From the NCBI GenBank assembly GCA_046349955.1, contig JAXMBI010000010.1, positions 62,001 through 126,000 of the forward strand: a stretch of 64,000 nucleotides of DNA, in the 5' to 3' direction. Below the pieces are notes generated by a model. It had not been told where the DNA came from, searched no databases, and worked only from the letters and a program-made list of their open reading frames with translations. This document shows positions 43,812 through 52,762 of the stretch, piece after piece; within the stretch, counting starts at the first letter, position 1; each line of letters opens with the position of its first letter. The DNA comes from JBGAPH01 sp046349955. GTDB lineage: Bacteria > Planctomycetota > Planctomycetia > Pirellulales > JBGAPH01. The position numbers and the translations under genes were made by a program.

Positions 43812-45070
43812 CAGGGCGATTGCGCCATCTTGGGTAGTCTGGCATAACTAGGGGCTGGTGGTCGTGTGTTTGTGGCGAGCGTGCTCGCTGCCGCGGTCGC
43901 CTGTCCTCGCCGGAGGCGCGCGATGCGCAAGACGACCCAGGCCCGAATCGCCACTCACTTCGCCGCGCTCACGGATCCGCGGCGCGGCAAGGCGACCTAT
44001 CCCTTGATCAACGTGGTCACGATCGCACTGTGCGGCATGCTTTGCGGCGCCGACGACTTCGTGTCGATCGCCGAGTGGGGCCGGCAGAAGCGCGACTGGC
44101 TGGCCAAGTTCCTCGACCTCTCGGCCGGCATTCCCTCGCACGATCGCTTCAACGCCATCTTCGCCGCTTTGAAGCCGGCCGAGTTCGAACGTTGTCTGTT
44201 GAGTTGGATCACCGCGCTGCATGAACTCAGCGGTGGCCAGCTCGTGGCCATCGACGGCAAGACGCTCCGCCGCAGCTTCGACGCCGCCAGCTCGAAGGCG
44301 GCCATCCACATGGTCAGCGCCTGGGCCACGGCCAACCACATCAGCCTGGGGCAGGTGGTCGTCGACGCGAAGAGCAACGAGATCACGGCGATCCCCAAAC
44401 TGCTGCAAATCCTGGAGCTTTCCGGGGCGCTCGTGACGATCGACGCCATGGGTTGTCAGACCGAGATCGCCCAAGAGATCATCGCCGCCGGGGCCGACTA
44501 CGTGCTGGCGGTCAAAGGCAACCAACCCACGTTGCACGACGGCATCGTGAGCTTCTTCGACCAGCACTTGGAAGACGAGTTCGCCCGCGTGAAGGTCAGC
44601 CGACACGCGACGCAGGAGAAGGGGCATGGGCGCGTGGAGCAGCGTCAATACGCGGTGTGCGCCGTGCCTGACGATCTGCCGGATGCGCGGCGTTGGCAGA
44701 ACTTGAAGGCGATCGGCCTGGTGACCTGTGAAGTGGAGCGCGAAGGAAAGCATCATGTCGAGGCGCGGTATTACATTCTCAGCCGCAAGCTGACGGCGCG
44801 GAGCTTTGCGGCGGCCGTTCGCGGCCATTGGAGCATCGAGAACCGGTTGCACTGGCAGCTCGACGTCACGTTCGGCGAAGATCAATCGCGGCTCCGCAAA
44901 GGCCACGTCGACGCCAACGCCAGCATCCTCCGCCGCGCGGCCCTCAGCCTGCTCAAGAACAACCACACCAAACAGCTGGGCCTCAAGAACAAACGCCTCT
45001 GCGCTGGCTGGAGCGAAGACTATCTGCAAGAACTCCTCTTCGGAGCCTAAGTTATGGTGCAATCGCCCTG
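43812..45070 (+). mobile_element. ISAs1-type element, intact copy
   Basis: The element is 1259 bases, beginning CAGGGCGATTGCGCCAT and ending TGCAATCGCCCTG, with the 10-base duplication GGTATCTCGG at 43802-43811 and 45071-45080. It is nearly identical to the two copies in 38894-41416. Confidence 0.92.
43923..45050 (+). CDS. ISAs1-family transposase
   Basis: The protein is 375 residues from the ATG at 43923, with GGAGG 6 bases upstream; the frame is open to a GTG at 43866. It has the family blocks: DPRRGKATYPLINVVTIALC at the N-terminus, GGQLVAIDGKTLRRSFDA with the first Asp, ITIDAMGCQ-like VTIDAMGCQTEIAQEII, DYVLAVKGNQPTLHD, and RGHWSIENRLHWQLDVTFGE with the catalytic Glu. All are intact, so this copy is the likely source of the others. 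The frame ends inside the element, 20 bases before the right end. Confidence 0.93.
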   Translation: MRKTTQARIATHFAALTDPRRGKATYPLINVVTIALCGMLCGADDFVSIAEWGRQKRDWLAKFLDLSAGIPSHDRFNAIFAALKPAEFERCLLSWITALHELSGGQLVAIDGKTLRRSFDAASSKAAIHMVSAWATANHISLGQVVVDAKSNEITAIPKLLQILELSGALVTIDAMGCQTEIAQEIIAAGADYVLAVKGNQPTLHDGIVSFFDQHLEDEFARVKVSRHATQEKGHGRVEQRQYAVCAVPDDLPDARRWQNLKAIGLVTCEVEREGKHHVEARYYILSRKLTARSFAAAVRGHWSIENRLHWQLDVTFGEDQSRLRKGHVDANASILRRAALSLLKNNHTKQLGLKNKRLCAGWSEDYLQELLFGA

Positions 45071-45170
45071 GGTATCTCGGCAGTTGCTCCTCGCTTGTAC
45101 CCCAGACATAATCATGAGTCCGCTGGCCGAGTCGCCGGCACAGTGAATGCCACATTGGAGTAAGTAGCAG

Positions 45171-45491
45171 ATGGCCCGCAAGAAACAATCCAAATCCGAC
45201 GCTATCCGTGCCGCCCTTGCCGAACTGGGGGCGGAGGCCCGGAACCGGGACGTCATTGAGAAACTGGCCGGGGAGAAGGTCAAGGTCTCGGCCCAGATGG
45301 TCAGCACCGTCAGGGCTCGGATGAACGCTCCCAGCACAAACGGTCACCGCAAGCCAGGGCGACCTGGTCGTAAGCCTGCCCTCGGAACTGTCTCGTTCGC
45401 TGGTCTTCTGGCGGCCAAGGAGTTGGTGGCTGCCACCGGGTCTGTCGCTGAGGCTAAGTCGACGCTCGAAGTGCTGGGCAAGCTCCAGTAA
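45171..45491 (+). CDS. Small basic protein, unknown function
   Basis: The protein is 106 residues, lysine- and arginine-rich. It begins MARKKQSKSDAIRAALAEL, continues with a helical DVIEKLAGEKVKVSAQMVST that could be a winged-helix or DNA-binding fold, a Gly/Pro/Arg linker (HRKPGRPGRKP) and a final helix rich in Ala. GGAG lies about 11 bases upstream. The look is that of a small DNA-binding protein; I do not recognise a named family. It lies 100 bases after the intact ISAs1-type element, whose insertion may have changed its promoter. Confidence 0.65.
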   Translation: MARKKQSKSDAIRAALAELGAEARNRDVIEKLAGEKVKVSAQMVSTVRARMNAPSTNGHRKPGRPGRKPALGTVSFAGLLAAKELVAATGSVAEAKSTLEVLGKLQ

Positions 45492-45610
45492 GACACTCTC
45501 TTGCACGCATTGCGACCATCAGGCCAGGGCGGCCGACGAGAAAGGTCGCTATTGTGCGTTCGAGGCCCACTCGACACCATAGCGGCTGAATCAACGCCAG
45601 TACGCCATGG

Positions 45611-46822
45611 ATGGCCCAGATGCTTGCATCCAGACTCTCCGCAACTGCTGTACTATTGCTCTCTACGACGGCCGCAGTTGCTGATCCACACTCTCGCTTC
45701 ATGCTCTTGCCGCTTAGGGCAAATGCCGTAGAGGCTTCGTATGCCGCTGCGATTGATGGCAGCGGTAAGAAGGTCGTCGGCTACACGGATGTGCAACCTG
45801 CCTCCTGGATCGTTGACGGAAGCCATTCCCAGTCGCCGCATATCTTGCAAGACGACTACCCGCTATGGGGCGCTGCCAATGGAATCTCTCGGGATGGCGA
45901 GGTAATCGTGGGCTGGAACGCCCCGAACGCCTTCCGGTGGACAGAATCGGGCGGGATGGAGAATCTAGGGCCCGGTGAAGCTTTCGCGGTCTCGAACGAC
46001 GGAATGACCGTTGTCGGCGATTACTTCGATGAGCATCACCTTCGGAGTCGCGCGATGCGCTGGACACCAGCCGGAAAAACGGACTTGGGTGAAGGGGCTG
46101 CCCGAGCCGTGTCCGCCGACGGGCAAGTGACTGTCGGCTGGGACGGCCATAATCATGCAACGTTGTGGGAAGATGGCCTGACAAAGGTACTTTGGTCCCC
46201 AGGAATTGCCCAAGATATTTCGGCCGACGGTTCCATCGTGGTCGGGGGCAACATGCTTTGGACGCGGGCCGGAGGGGCGAAGCCTCTCGGCCCTGAGCTA
46301 CTCACACTGAGTGCGGTGACGGATGACGGTTCGTTGATTGTCGGAAGCCAAATTGGCGGCGCAATTGAGTGGCGCCCTTCGCGCGGAGTGCAGGACCTTG
46401 CCACCGTACTGGTTCGAGATTATGGACTCGGCAACCAACTCGGTGAACTCGACCTGGAGTATGCAACAGACGTGTCACCCACTGGCAACGCCATCGTGGG
46501 GTATTCTGGAAACTCAATCCCGTGGGTCGTCCAGCTTGTAGACCCTTTGCTGGGGGATGCCAACTTCGACGACCGCGTCGACCTCAATGATTTTGGCATC
46601 CTGAAAGCTCACATTGGCAGTGGGCACTGGCGCGATGAAGGCGACTTCAACCGTGACTTGCGAGTCGACCTAACCGACGTCGGGGTTCTAAAGGACAACT
46701 TCGGAAGGGTCGCCGGCGTTACGACGGTAGTTGAACCGGTCCCGGAACCAGCGGGCCTACTCCTTGCAACGTTGGCAGCTGCCCTCCTTGGCTTGGCAAG
46801 ACTCAGATTGGTCCGGCGATAG
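45611..46822 (+). CDS. Secreted HAF-repeat protein with dockerin pair and PEP-CTERM tail
   Basis: The protein is 403 residues. A signal peptide (LSATAVLLLSTTAAVADP) is followed by seven or so HAF-type units (SRDGEVIVGWN, AFRWTESGGMENLG, SNDGMTVVGDY, SADGQVTVGWD), probably beta-propeller blades. Then come two calcium loops DANFDDRVDLNDFGILKAH and DFNRDLRVDLTDVGVLKDN, and a sorting tail PVPEPAGLLLA, hydrophobic, ARLRLVRR. It is related to module 3 of the giant frame at 20072-24670. An exosortase would cleave it at the membrane. The exosortase itself is not in the window. Confidence 0.85.
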   Translation: MAQMLASRLSATAVLLLSTTAAVADPHSRFMLLPLRANAVEASYAAAIDGSGKKVVGYTDVQPASWIVDGSHSQSPHILQDDYPLWGAANGISRDGEVIVGWNAPNAFRWTESGGMENLGPGEAFAVSNDGMTVVGDYFDEHHLRSRAMRWTPAGKTDLGEGAARAVSADGQVTVGWDGHNHATLWEDGLTKVLWSPGIAQDISADGSIVVGGNMLWTRAGGAKPLGPELLTLSAVTDDGSLIVGSQIGGAIEWRPSRGVQDLATVLVRDYGLGNQLGELDLEYATDVSPTGNAIVGYSGNSIPWVVQLVDPLLGDANFDDRVDLNDFGILKAHIGSGHWRDEGDFNRDLRVDLTDVGVLKDNFGRVAGVTTVVEPVPEPAGLLLATLAAALLGLARLRLVRR

Positions 46823-47177
46823 GACCGTATTACGGGTATCGACCGCGGTATTCTTGCGGTTGCCGCGACCTTAGCTCATCGGCCCCGCGCGATGGTTCCC
46901 TGGTCTGCCTCTTCCCAGGTCAGTGCAGTCTGGTCGGTCTCCAGGCCCATGGTTCGCCTCAGCCAAGGTCACTTAGAGTAGTGCACCCATACAGCCGAGA
47001 GCGTCGGCGTTAGCCGTGATGACTGCGTACCCTTCGATTGCCGCACCTGGATTTCGGATCCAGATTTCGAAATAACACCGCCAGAAAGTCGAAGCGCCGA
47101 TTCGACCTCAGGTCTGAATGACTCCTAATGAAGATGCGACGGATTATCGGCCTTTGTCTTGCCCTCCCACACGGGAC
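46823..47177. other. Intergenic region
   Basis: About 355 bases between the convergent HAF protein gene and the tail of the interrupted propeller gene. No gene, clear terminator or repeat found. Confidence 0.45.
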
Positions 47178-47396
47178 TCATGTTTCGCCCGCCGCTGAGT
47201 TGCGTGACCTGGAAACCAGAGCGCTACCACTCGGCCATCGTCCCGACCTTTGTCGCCAACCACAGGCCATGAGCAGCCCAACCACGCCAAGAATCAGCGA
47301 GCTGGGCTCGGGGACAGACGATTTGCCAGTATGTCCGAAGTTGGTTTTCAGAATTCCGAAGTCATTCAGATTGACCACGGCATCTCCGTTAAAATC
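47178..47396 (-). pseudogene. Propeller/dockerin/PEP-CTERM gene, 3' part
   Basis: On the minus strand the codons DFNGDAVVNLNDFGILKTN, then SVPEPSSLILGVVGLLM and CGWRQRSGR make a second dockerin loop and sorting tail without their upstream domain. They belong to the gene beginning at 51025, cut by the 1-kb IS at 47397-48411. A one-base frame difference remains after removing the IS, so the end may also be mutated. Confidence 0.7.
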
Positions 47397-48335
47397 GGCT
47401 CTGTAGAAAACCCAGCCTGTAGCGGGCCAGGATCAGGAGGTTGTGAACGAGGACCTTGAGTCGGGCGGCGCGGTGTTGGGCCCACGGTTTGCGAGCGTGC
47501 AGCGTGTCACGGAGGCGGCGCTTCAACATGCTGAAGACGGTTTCGACTTGCGAGCGAGCATGGTAGCGGGTTTGTTGCAGATGGCTGGCCATCCAGCGAC
47601 GGCGCTTCCCACGCGGCGGTCCGCGGCCGCGTCCGCGGCTCTTGGCGGGATCAAGCTGCGAATATCCAGCAGGTCGCGGCAGGCCGTGTGAATCCATTCC
47701 GCGTCGAAGCCCGCGTCACATACCAGCACTCGCGGCCGCGCCTCGTCGTACAGATCGCACGCCAGCGGCAGAAAACGCCGCGTGTCGCTCGCCGGACCAC
47801 GCTCTACGTGCATCGCGACGATCAAGTGACTGCCGCAATCGCAGGCCACCATCAGCTTCGGCCAACGTCGACGCCGCGTTGCTCGTCGCGGCCTGTGTTT
47901 CCCAGCGTTTTCGGATCTCGTCGGCCGCGCGCGGAAGTGATGGCTGGCGGCCTGGGCGAGCAGGCCGGTGCCGTCGATCGCCGCGGTCTCCACGCGCGGC
48001 CGCAGCAACCCCAGACGCCGCCCGCGGGCCAACTCCGCCTGCAACAGACGGCGTGTAGCGTCGGCGCGGAGCAGTCGCTGGGACGCTTTGTGCAACGTCT
48101 TGTAATGGGGCCGCGCGAGACCGATCCACTTCTGCAGATCGGGCTTGGTCGGCATTGCGAGAAAGGCCGTGCGATAATCCTGCCCCAGAAACTCCTTCAT
48201 GACCAGGCAGGCAAACAACTGCGGTTGCGTGAACTTGTGAGGGCTGAAGCGGTTCGAGAAACGCCGCAAAACTCGCCGCGACACCTGCAACGCCTCTTGC
48301 AACACACGCTTCAGAGAACGGCTCATGGCGGACAT
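47389..48335 (-). pseudogene. DDE transposase of the 1-kb IS, frameshifted
   Basis: It starts MSAMSRSLKRVLQEALQ and follows the intact copy, but has frame changes near 48145-48160, 47900 and 47650. The final frame again leaves the element, with tail RF and a TAA that comes from the target duplication. Confidence 0.8.
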
Positions 48336-48411
48336 CGCTGTGCCCTCCAGCCGTTCTACGATTCACACCCCCGTAGCAGGCCAATGCCAGCACGGTGTTT
48401 TCGACAGAGCC
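47397..48411 (-). mobile_element. 1-kb DDE insertion sequence, copy 2 (decayed)
   Basis: The element is 1015 bases with the same ends as the copy at 36457. The flanking duplication is TTAAAATC (47389-47396 and 48412-48419), one base shorter than in the other copies. Confidence 0.88.
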
Positions 48412-49438
48412 TTAAAATCTGCCTGTGCTTGCTTGCGCCGAAGTGAGTCTTGAGTGCTCCGAAATCTGCTAAGTCCACGGCCCCATCTCGATTGGCATGG
48501 CTCTGTAGAAAACCCAGCCTGTAGCGGGCCAGGATCAGGAGGTTGTGAACGAGGACCTTGAGCGAGGCGGCGCGGTGTTGAGCCCACGGTTTGCGAGCGT
48601 GCAGCGTGTCACGGAGGCGGCGTTTCAACATGCTGAAGACGGTTTCGACTTGCGAGCGAGCATGGTAGCGGGTCTGTTCCAGATGGCTGGCCATCCAACG
48701 GCGGCGCTTCCCGCGCGGCGGGCCGCGGCCGCTTCCGCGGCTCTTGGCGGGGATCAAGCTGCGAATATCCAGCAGGTCGCGGCAGGCAGTGTGAATCCAT
48801 TCCGCGTCGAAGCCCGCGTCACACACGAGAACCCGCGGCCGCGCCTCGTCGTACAGATCGCACGCCAGCGGCAGAAAACGCCGCGTGTCGCTCGCCGGAC
48901 CACGCTCTACCTGCATCGCGACGATCAAGTGGCTGCCGCAATCGCAGGCCACCATCAGCTTCGGCCAACGTCGACGCCGCGTTGCTCGTCGCGGCCTGTG
49001 TTTCCCGGCGTTTTCGGCCTCCTGCTGCGCGCGGAAGTGATGGCTGGCGGCCTGGGCGAGCAGGCCGGTGCCGTCGATCGCCGCGGTCTCCACGCGCGGC
49101 CGCAGCAACCCCAGACGCCGCCCGCGGGCCAACTCCGCCTGCAACAGACGGTGTGCCCGCTCGGCGCGGAGCAGTCGCTTGGACGCTTTGTGCAACGTCG
49201 TGTAATGGGGCGGGTGCGCGAGACCGATCCACTTCTGCAGATCGGGGCTGTCGGCCAACAGCCGCGCGGCCGTGCGATAATCCTGCCCGAGAAACTCCTT
49301 CATGACCAGGCAGGCAAACAACTGCGGTTGCGTGAACTTGTGAGGGCTGAAGCGATTCGAGAAACGCCGCAACACGCGCTGCGACACCTGCAACGCCTCT
49401 TGCAACACACGCTTCAGGGAACGGCTCATGGCGGACAT
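48356..49438 (-). CDS. DDE transposase (IS4/IS5-like, Tnp_1 domain)
   Basis: The frame has 360 residues from the ATG at 49438. The N-terminus reads RFSNRFSPHKFTQPQLFACL, then QDYRTAARLLADSPDLQKWI. The DDE blocks are VETAAIDGTGLLAQAA (first Asp), VLVCDAGFDAEWIHTAC (second) and RSQVETVFSMLKRRLRDTLH (Glu). The element encodes residues up to LGFLQS; the last 48 residues come from the target gene and even from the end of IS copy 2. The family is DDE_Tnp_1; 9-base duplications would suit IS4-like groups, but I cannot name the group. Confidence 0.85.
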   Translation of the reverse strand: MSAMSRSLKRVLQEALQVSQRVLRRFSNRFSPHKFTQPQLFACLVMKEFLGQDYRTAARLLADSPDLQKWIGLAHPPHYTTLHKASKRLLRAERAHRLLQAELARGRRLGLLRPRVETAAIDGTGLLAQAASHHFRAQQEAENAGKHRPRRATRRRRWPKLMVACDCGSHLIVAMQVERGPASDTRRFLPLACDLYDEARPRVLVCDAGFDAEWIHTACRDLLDIRSLIPAKSRGSGRGPPRGKRRRWMASHLEQTRYHARSQVETVFSMLKRRLRDTLHARKPWAQHRAASLKVLVHNLLILARYRLGFLQSHANRDGAVDLADFGALKTHFGASKHRQILRLCRKHRAGIGLLRGCES

Positions 49439-49515
49439 CGCTGTGCCCTCCAACCGTTCTACGATTCACACCCCCGCTAGCAGGCCACCGCCAGCACGGG
49501 GTTTTCGACAGAGCC
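48499..49515 (-). mobile_element. 1-kb DDE insertion sequence, copy 3 (intact)
   Basis: The element is 1017 bases with ends GGCTCTGTAGAAAACCC and GGGTTTTCGACAGAGCC and the 9-base duplication GATTGGCAT (48490-48498 and 49516-49524). It is the only copy with an uninterrupted transposase frame. Confidence 0.9.
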
Positions 49516-51025
49516 GATTGGCATCCCCGGGCGCAGGCGTAGCGAGGAATGCGATGCCTGCCGGTCCCGCAGCCGAATCAAAGCTTCCAAGCTCCTGCCC
49601 GGTGGCTACGTCGAACATGACAACTTTGTCGTTGTAGTAGCTTGTAACGAACATAGTGCTGTCTGCAAATAAGAGCGAGTTCGCTCCAAAAAGGTCGTTC
49701 GGGACAGTGTTCCATCGCGCAGCCTGGCCGCCCTCAGGCCCCACGACGTAAATCGTATCGGGGTCCGACCCGCCATACCCGGCGGCAAATGTGTAGTTCG
49801 CGAAATAAAAGCGACCATCAGGTCCTTCGGCGACGCCAAAAGGCTCGTGCAGGTTGGAGGTATGGGCCGTCACCTCTCCGGTAGTTAGATTGAGTACGCC
49901 CGCCGTGTTTCTCTGGTCTCCGTCGACCGTAAGCACGACAAGCAGGCGGTCATCGGAAAGTAGATGAAGCCCCCACGTCTGGGCTCCCAGGTCGTACGAA
50001 TGAAGGAGATCTCCCGTTGGAGAATACTCCTTGACCGACCGATCGACTTGATCAGAGACGATGGCATTCCCGTGGCTATCGAAAACGATGTCGCCGGCGG
50101 TGTTGAAGCCGGAGGCAAAGGTGTCGACGTACTCACCCGTGTCGCCGTCGAATCTCTTCACAGAGGTTTGATCGCAGACGTAAAGCAGGCCATCCGGGCC
50201 AAACTGGGCGCCCTGAGGATGGTACAGCCCCCCAGAACCGCTAGGGACGAAGTCGCGAACGAATTTGCCTTCGAGCGTGTATTCCTTTACATCGTTGGAT
50301 TTCTCTCCAGTAATGAAGAGGTAGCCCTCGTTGGGGGACTTCGCGCCATCCTCGAACCCCACCGTGTAGCCGCGCGATTCGGGCGTCGCTCCGTCCGGCA
50401 TCAAGACGTCCGTCAGTTCAAGTGAGTTCTGAAAGAATCCTGCCGTCAGTCCTTCACGGCCGTACGCCTCGGAGCGGAGTCGGTAGCTGATGGGAAATGA
50501 GCCGTCTTCGCTGACGGCGACTGCCTGTGACAGATTAATCGAGAGCGGGTACAGGCCAGATTCGACAAAGAGAAGATCGCTATCCAACTGGAAATCGCCG
50601 AATTTGATGTCGCCCTCGTGCAAGCTGCCGTATTTGCCGACTGAGATAAGCCCAGCCAGCTTGCCCTGTAGGTTCAACGTTTTGGGAAATGGAGCTGGTC
50701 CGGTTAACTGACCACGTCGGTCGATGCTGATGTAGGCGGAGGCTTCAGCCAGTTCTGGGATGAATCCAGACGGGACATCGACCGACGCGGACAGGCGGAT
50801 GTGCCAGTCGTTGCGCACTGCGAGGCTCGCTCGCGTTACGAATGCTGGTGACTCCGCATCGCCAATGAATTCCCCCAGACCCTCGAATTCCGGAGTTACT
50901 GGAACCCCTTTTTCCATACGCCCTTCGAGATAGCCCCTGGCCGTGATGCCGCCCGCCGCGGTGATGCCACGTCCGGTCAAGATGCAGGCCGAGGTCAAGA
51001 GAGCTAGAAAACTCAGCCGTAACAT
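49516..51025 (-). pseudogene. Secreted NHL-type beta-propeller protein gene, 5' part
   Basis: About 503 codons from the ATG at 51025. A signal peptide (LSFLALLTSACILTGRG) is followed by about 180 residues that look like a beta-sandwich. A propeller of NHL-type blades then runs to the break: LYHPQGAQFGPDGLLYVCDQ, GDIVFDSHGNAIVSDQ, PFGVAEGPDGRFYFANYT, AGPAGIAFLATPAPGDAN. The IS interrupts it at the first dockerin loop. The following piece, NRDGAVDLADFGALKTHFG at 48425-48489, and the tail at 47178-47396 complete the architecture. Confidence 0.75.
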
Positions 51026-51450
51026 GATTGCTCAGGGCTCCATGACCTGCCTTCGGCGGCTTGCTTTGTTTGGCCCCGCCTTGTCCACGTGAGGGGGAGA
51101 CGGAGATCGGTATAATGTGAGCCCAAGCGAATTGCAAGCACTCACCGCAGCCGGAAGGCTTGGCCTTCTAGCTAAGAACAGGTATCTAGCGGCTCCGAAG
51201 TGGTGCAAAGGGTCTTCCCGAGTGCCTGGTGGCGGCCGGGCCGCTCGCTCGTGCCTCCTAGCAATAAGCGTTTGGCAGGAAAGCAGTCCGCTCTTGCCGA
51301 TTGTCCGATTTGTCGGTGCGGCCCGACCTAACTTTTCACTTTTCCGGGTAGTGCACCGCCATTATCGTTGAATTCGAAAGTCGGACATGCACAAAGTCGA
51401 TTCCGGGCGGCTTCGAATGCCCGGTCGCTAACCCTAACCGCGTCCGAAGG

Positions 51451-51469
51451 AGCCCTCTGCGGGCTTTTT
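51451..51469 (+). terminator. Putative intrinsic terminator
   Basis: AGCCC, loop TCTGC, GGGCT, then TTTT form a 5-bp stem and T-run on the plus strand. No plus-strand gene ends nearby, so it may end an unseen small RNA. Confidence 0.5.
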
Positions 51470-51471
51470 CG

Positions 51472-51543
51472 ATGACGCTGACGGTACTCTGTGTCGCACT
51501 CGCCCTGGCCTTCGGGTTGTTGCTGCGAACCGACCCGTTCTGA
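51472..51543 (+). CDS. Possible 23-residue membrane peptide
   Basis: ATG to TGA encodes TLTVLCVALALAFGLLL then RTDPF, a single membrane span with a short positive tail. It starts just after the terminator-like hairpin and has no clear ribosome site, so it may be chance. Confidence 0.25.
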   Translation: MTLTVLCVALALAFGLLLRTDPF

Positions 51544-51740
51544 GCACGTGAAACTGCTTCCCTTCATCATCTATCATTTACAGAGAAGTGCTGACGGCAT
51601 AGGAATCGTGGCGCTCGCCGAGCACTACATCAGTAAGCTTTGGATTCCGACGCACCTTACGCCGGACCAGGAGATGCTTGAAGTGCGTTCGGCGTAGCCT
51701 GCTCGTGTGAGTGAGTCTCTGCTCACGTGTCGGGTCCCGT

Positions 51741-52199
51741 TCAGCGAATCCACCCTCGGGTCAAGAGCGGGCTCATTGCGGGTGGCCTCAAGTGGTCCCT
51801 GGGAACTCGGCCTTCAAACTGCTTCAGCCAGTCCAGGACCACCGCCTCAATGCAATCCCGTGCCTGCTCGAATGCTGCCAGTGTGTCGACTTCGGAGGGG
51901 TCGGGAATGGGCCAACGCCGTGTGTGGTCTTGCATCCAATCCGGAATCTTTACGGCGTCGTCCAGGGAGAAGACGTAGTCGAAAGGACCTGCAAACCACT
52001 GCAACGGTTCCGTCTGTTCATCCCTCCGGTCAAGGCCACGCAACCTCAGCGATTGGATGGTCCTCTTGTCGATGTATGCGATGGACTGGGCTGCGGAAAA
52101 AGCCTGAAATCGGTCCCCGGCGTATTTGTGAAGAATCACCGCAGCCATCAGGCTGCATGCGCCGTTGAAGCAGACAAATAGGACCTGGTCCTTTTCCAT
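51741..52199 (-). CDS. Degenerate low-molecular-weight phosphatase/ArsC-fold protein 1
   Basis: The protein is 152 residues from the ATG at 52199. It begins MEKDQVLFVCFNGACSLMAA, the strand and P-loop of low-molecular-weight protein phosphatases and ArsC. In the canonical loop C-x5-R-S, here the Arg is replaced by Ser (C10 to S16). The C-terminal half has a PIPDPSEVDTL segment, where DP aligns with the general acid, and a long final helix ending VLDWLKQFE. It lacks the anion-binding Arg, so it is probably not an active phosphatase. A paralogue lies directly upstream on the same strand. Confidence 0.6.
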   Translation of the reverse strand: MEKDQVLFVCFNGACSLMAAVILHKYAGDRFQAFSAAQSIAYIDKRTIQSLRLRGLDRRDEQTEPLQWFAGPFDYVFSLDDAVKIPDWMQDHTRRWPIPDPSEVDTLAAFEQARDCIEAVVLDWLKQFEGRVPRDHLRPPAMSPLLTRGWIR

Positions 52200-52253
52200 G
52201 ACGAGCGTCCGTGTGGGTGGATGAGGCCACATTCTCGCGCAAGGCTGTCGTCG

Positions 52254-52724
52254 TCAAAGTCGCACGTCGTTTGGCCGGGAATTTAAACTGGCGAGGTGAG
52301 GCGCAGGCGGGCCCTGATCTTCGCCCATGTCCTGCTCCGCGAACCGCGTCAGCCAGTCGAAGAGGACGCCTTCAATCAGATCCCGTGCCTCCGCGAACGC
52401 CGCTGGTGTGCCCACATCTACCGGATTCGGCACGTCCCAGTCCCTCACTCTGCCGGCCAGGTTGCTCGGCACCGAGACGGACTCATCGAGCACCATGATG
52501 TCCCGGAACGTCCCGCCCATGTTCGTGAGGGGTTGAAGCCAAGGCCTGTCCCCTTCGACACCGTGCTCCTGGAGAGCTTCCTTCACCCGCGAGTCCAGGC
52601 CGCCAGGATTCGCCGCTGCACAGCAAGGCTCGAATCGGTCTGACCCGTACTTGGCCAGGATCGCAGCCGCCATCAGGCTGCGGGCGCCGTCGGTGCAAAC
52701 GAAGAGAACGCGGTCCCTGGGCAT
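52254..52724 (-). CDS. Degenerate low-molecular-weight phosphatase/ArsC-fold protein 2
   Basis: The protein is 156 residues from the ATG at 52724. It starts MPRDRVLFVCTDGARSLMAA, clearly paralogous to the next gene downstream. Here the Arg is kept but one residue is missing (C-x4-R), and the acid motif is DVPNPVDV, so Asp became Asn. The final helix VLFDWLTRFAE matches the paralogue. Two different lesions in the same active site suggest a binding role rather than catalysis. The pair is separated by about 54 bases and is probably co-transcribed with the small gene upstream (52763-52999). Confidence 0.6.
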   Translation of the reverse strand: MPRDRVLFVCTDGARSLMAAAILAKYGSDRFEPCCAAANPGGLDSRVKEALQEHGVEGDRPWLQPLTNMGGTFRDIMVLDESVSVPSNLAGRVRDWDVPNPVDVGTPAAFAEARDLIEGVLFDWLTRFAEQDMGEDQGPPAPHLASLNSRPNDVRL

Positions 52725-52762
52725 CGTGCGCCTCCATGCTGAGTGTTCGTGACCACGCCATT

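Larger units (their letters stand above)
51026..51740. other. Long intergenic region
   Basis: About 715 bases without a supported large gene. It has a plausible intrinsic terminator at 51451-51469 and a 23-codon hydrophobic frame directly after it. Other open frames lack ribosome sites and protein character. Confidence 0.45.

Noticed and set aside
47205..47255. tRNA-like sequence on the minus strand (GATGGCCGAGTGGTAGCGCT)
   Set aside because: It resembles a D-arm of class II tRNAs, but there is no 5-bp anticodon stem with a 7-base loop, no T arm and no acceptor pairing. It is part of the coding tail of the interrupted propeller gene.
51117..51697. Several 60-85 codon frames in the intergenic region
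   Set aside because: No ribosome sites, mixed composition and no family resemblance.
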